A stretch of DNA of 49,557 nucleotides from Thermoplasmata archaeon (GTDB taxonomy: Archaea > Thermoplasmatota > Thermoplasmata > Thermoplasmatales > GCA-001856825): positions 1 through 49,557 of the forward strand of contig JAJZYX010000007.1 of NCBI GenBank assembly GCA_021797855.1, given 5' to 3'. The notes under the pieces were generated by a model. That model was not told the origin of the DNA. It saw only the letters and a program-made list of their open reading frames with translations, and did not search any database. Made by a program: the position numbers and the translations under genes. The number at the start of each line of letters is the position of its first letter. The first letter of the stretch is position 1. Below are positions 49,365-49,557 of the stretch, piece after piece.

Positions 49365-49557
49365 ATGAGTTACAAGCCCGCAATTGCAATTATAATAGCG
49401 TTGGTTGTCGTTTCTTCCACCGGTGCTTTCTTTGTTTCACAAAACTTCGATAAAAATCCAAATCACCAGGGAGAAACGCATTTGGTCATGAATGCACATA
49501 TCCAGAACGGTCCCCCCTTGAGTAATTCGACAAATCAAACATCTCTTGTGATTAATT
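49365..49557 (+). CDS. Exported or membrane-anchored protein, 3' truncated
   Basis: The frame runs from ATG 49365 to the right edge (64 residues). Residues 5-24 (P-A-I-A-I-I-I-A-L-V-V-V-S-S-T-G-A-F-F) form a signal peptide or anchor, followed by a polar segment with two N-glycosylation-type sequons (N-S-T, N-Q-T). This fits archaeal cell-surface proteins. The function cannot be told from the visible part. Confidence 0.6.
   Translation, partial: MSYKPAIAIIIALVVVSSTGAFFVSQNFDKNPNHQGETHLVMNAHIQNGPPLSNSTNQTSLVIN

Noticed and set aside
1-49557. CRISPR array
   Set aside because: No regularly spaced repeats of 20 or more bases were seen at any place.

Overview
This window looks like a chromosomal segment of an acidophilic archaeon of the Thermoplasmata (Thermoplasmatales-like: Thermoplasma, Ferroplasma, Cuniculiplasma relatives). 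The evidence is a full archaeal information-processing gene set (RNA polymerase subunit N, eL18, uL13, uS9, eS19, eL31, eL39, aIF6, DnaG-type primase, membrane LonB, proteasome beta, the termination nuclease aCPSF1/FttA, prefoldin beta), TATA boxes about 25 bases before many starts, and Shine-Dalgarno sites of the form GGTGAT. Genus and species cannot be read from this sequence alone.

Layout. (1) 1-2.8 kb: an A+T-rich left edge with a 5'-truncated single-chain restriction-modification enzyme, stopping at the 3' end of tRNA-Pro. (2) 2.86-27.6 kb: a dense, more G+C-rich core. It holds, on the minus strand, eL18-uL13-uS9-rpoN-tRNA-Pro and folD; on the plus strand, lonB overlapping a KEOPS Cgi121 gene, and a giant Lhr helicase; then purE (minus), a SufT/MIP18 gene (plus), dnaG (minus), and on the plus strand psmB, fttA, a tight translation cluster (eS19, PDCD5-like, eL39, eL31, aIF6, a HemK2/Mtq2-like methyltransferase and a DRG GTPase), a one-domain Lrp/RAM protein, kdpABC and an HtpX-like protease. 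(3) 27.7-39.2 kb: two divergent tRNAs (Gly, Arg) followed by a looser, A+T-rich island with a class III aminotransferase, a metallophosphoesterase/nucleotidyltransferase pair, an amino acid permease, an agmatinase-family enzyme, a CaiB-type CoA-transferase, an aldehyde dehydrogenase and a pyrophosphatase, separated by long gaps with apparent gene remnants. (4) 39.2-49.6 kb: threonine synthase, an EamA transporter, two small membrane proteins, RidA, tRNA-Val, a QueA-like enzyme, prefoldin beta, a molybdopterin operon (moaE-moaA-moaD-moeB), an ALDH7-type dehydrogenase, a second tRNA-Arg, and the start of an exported protein cut by the right edge.

How genes may work together: the island enzymes could take agmatine or arginine-derived compounds through putrescine to aminobutyrate. 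The moa/moeB genes make and activate the sulfur carrier for molybdopterin. The 18-22 kb cluster is a ribosome assembly/translation operon held together by overlaps.

The strongest unusual signals are two conserved genes, rplM and cgi121, whose only family-consistent starts are AUU and AUC. Each lies exactly five bases after a GGTGAT Shine-Dalgarno, the same spacing seen before the ATG of dnaG. Next come a complete QueA homologue in an archaeon, and a translationally coupled metallophosphoesterase-nucleotidyltransferase pair. No CRISPR array, rRNA or intact insertion sequence was seen.
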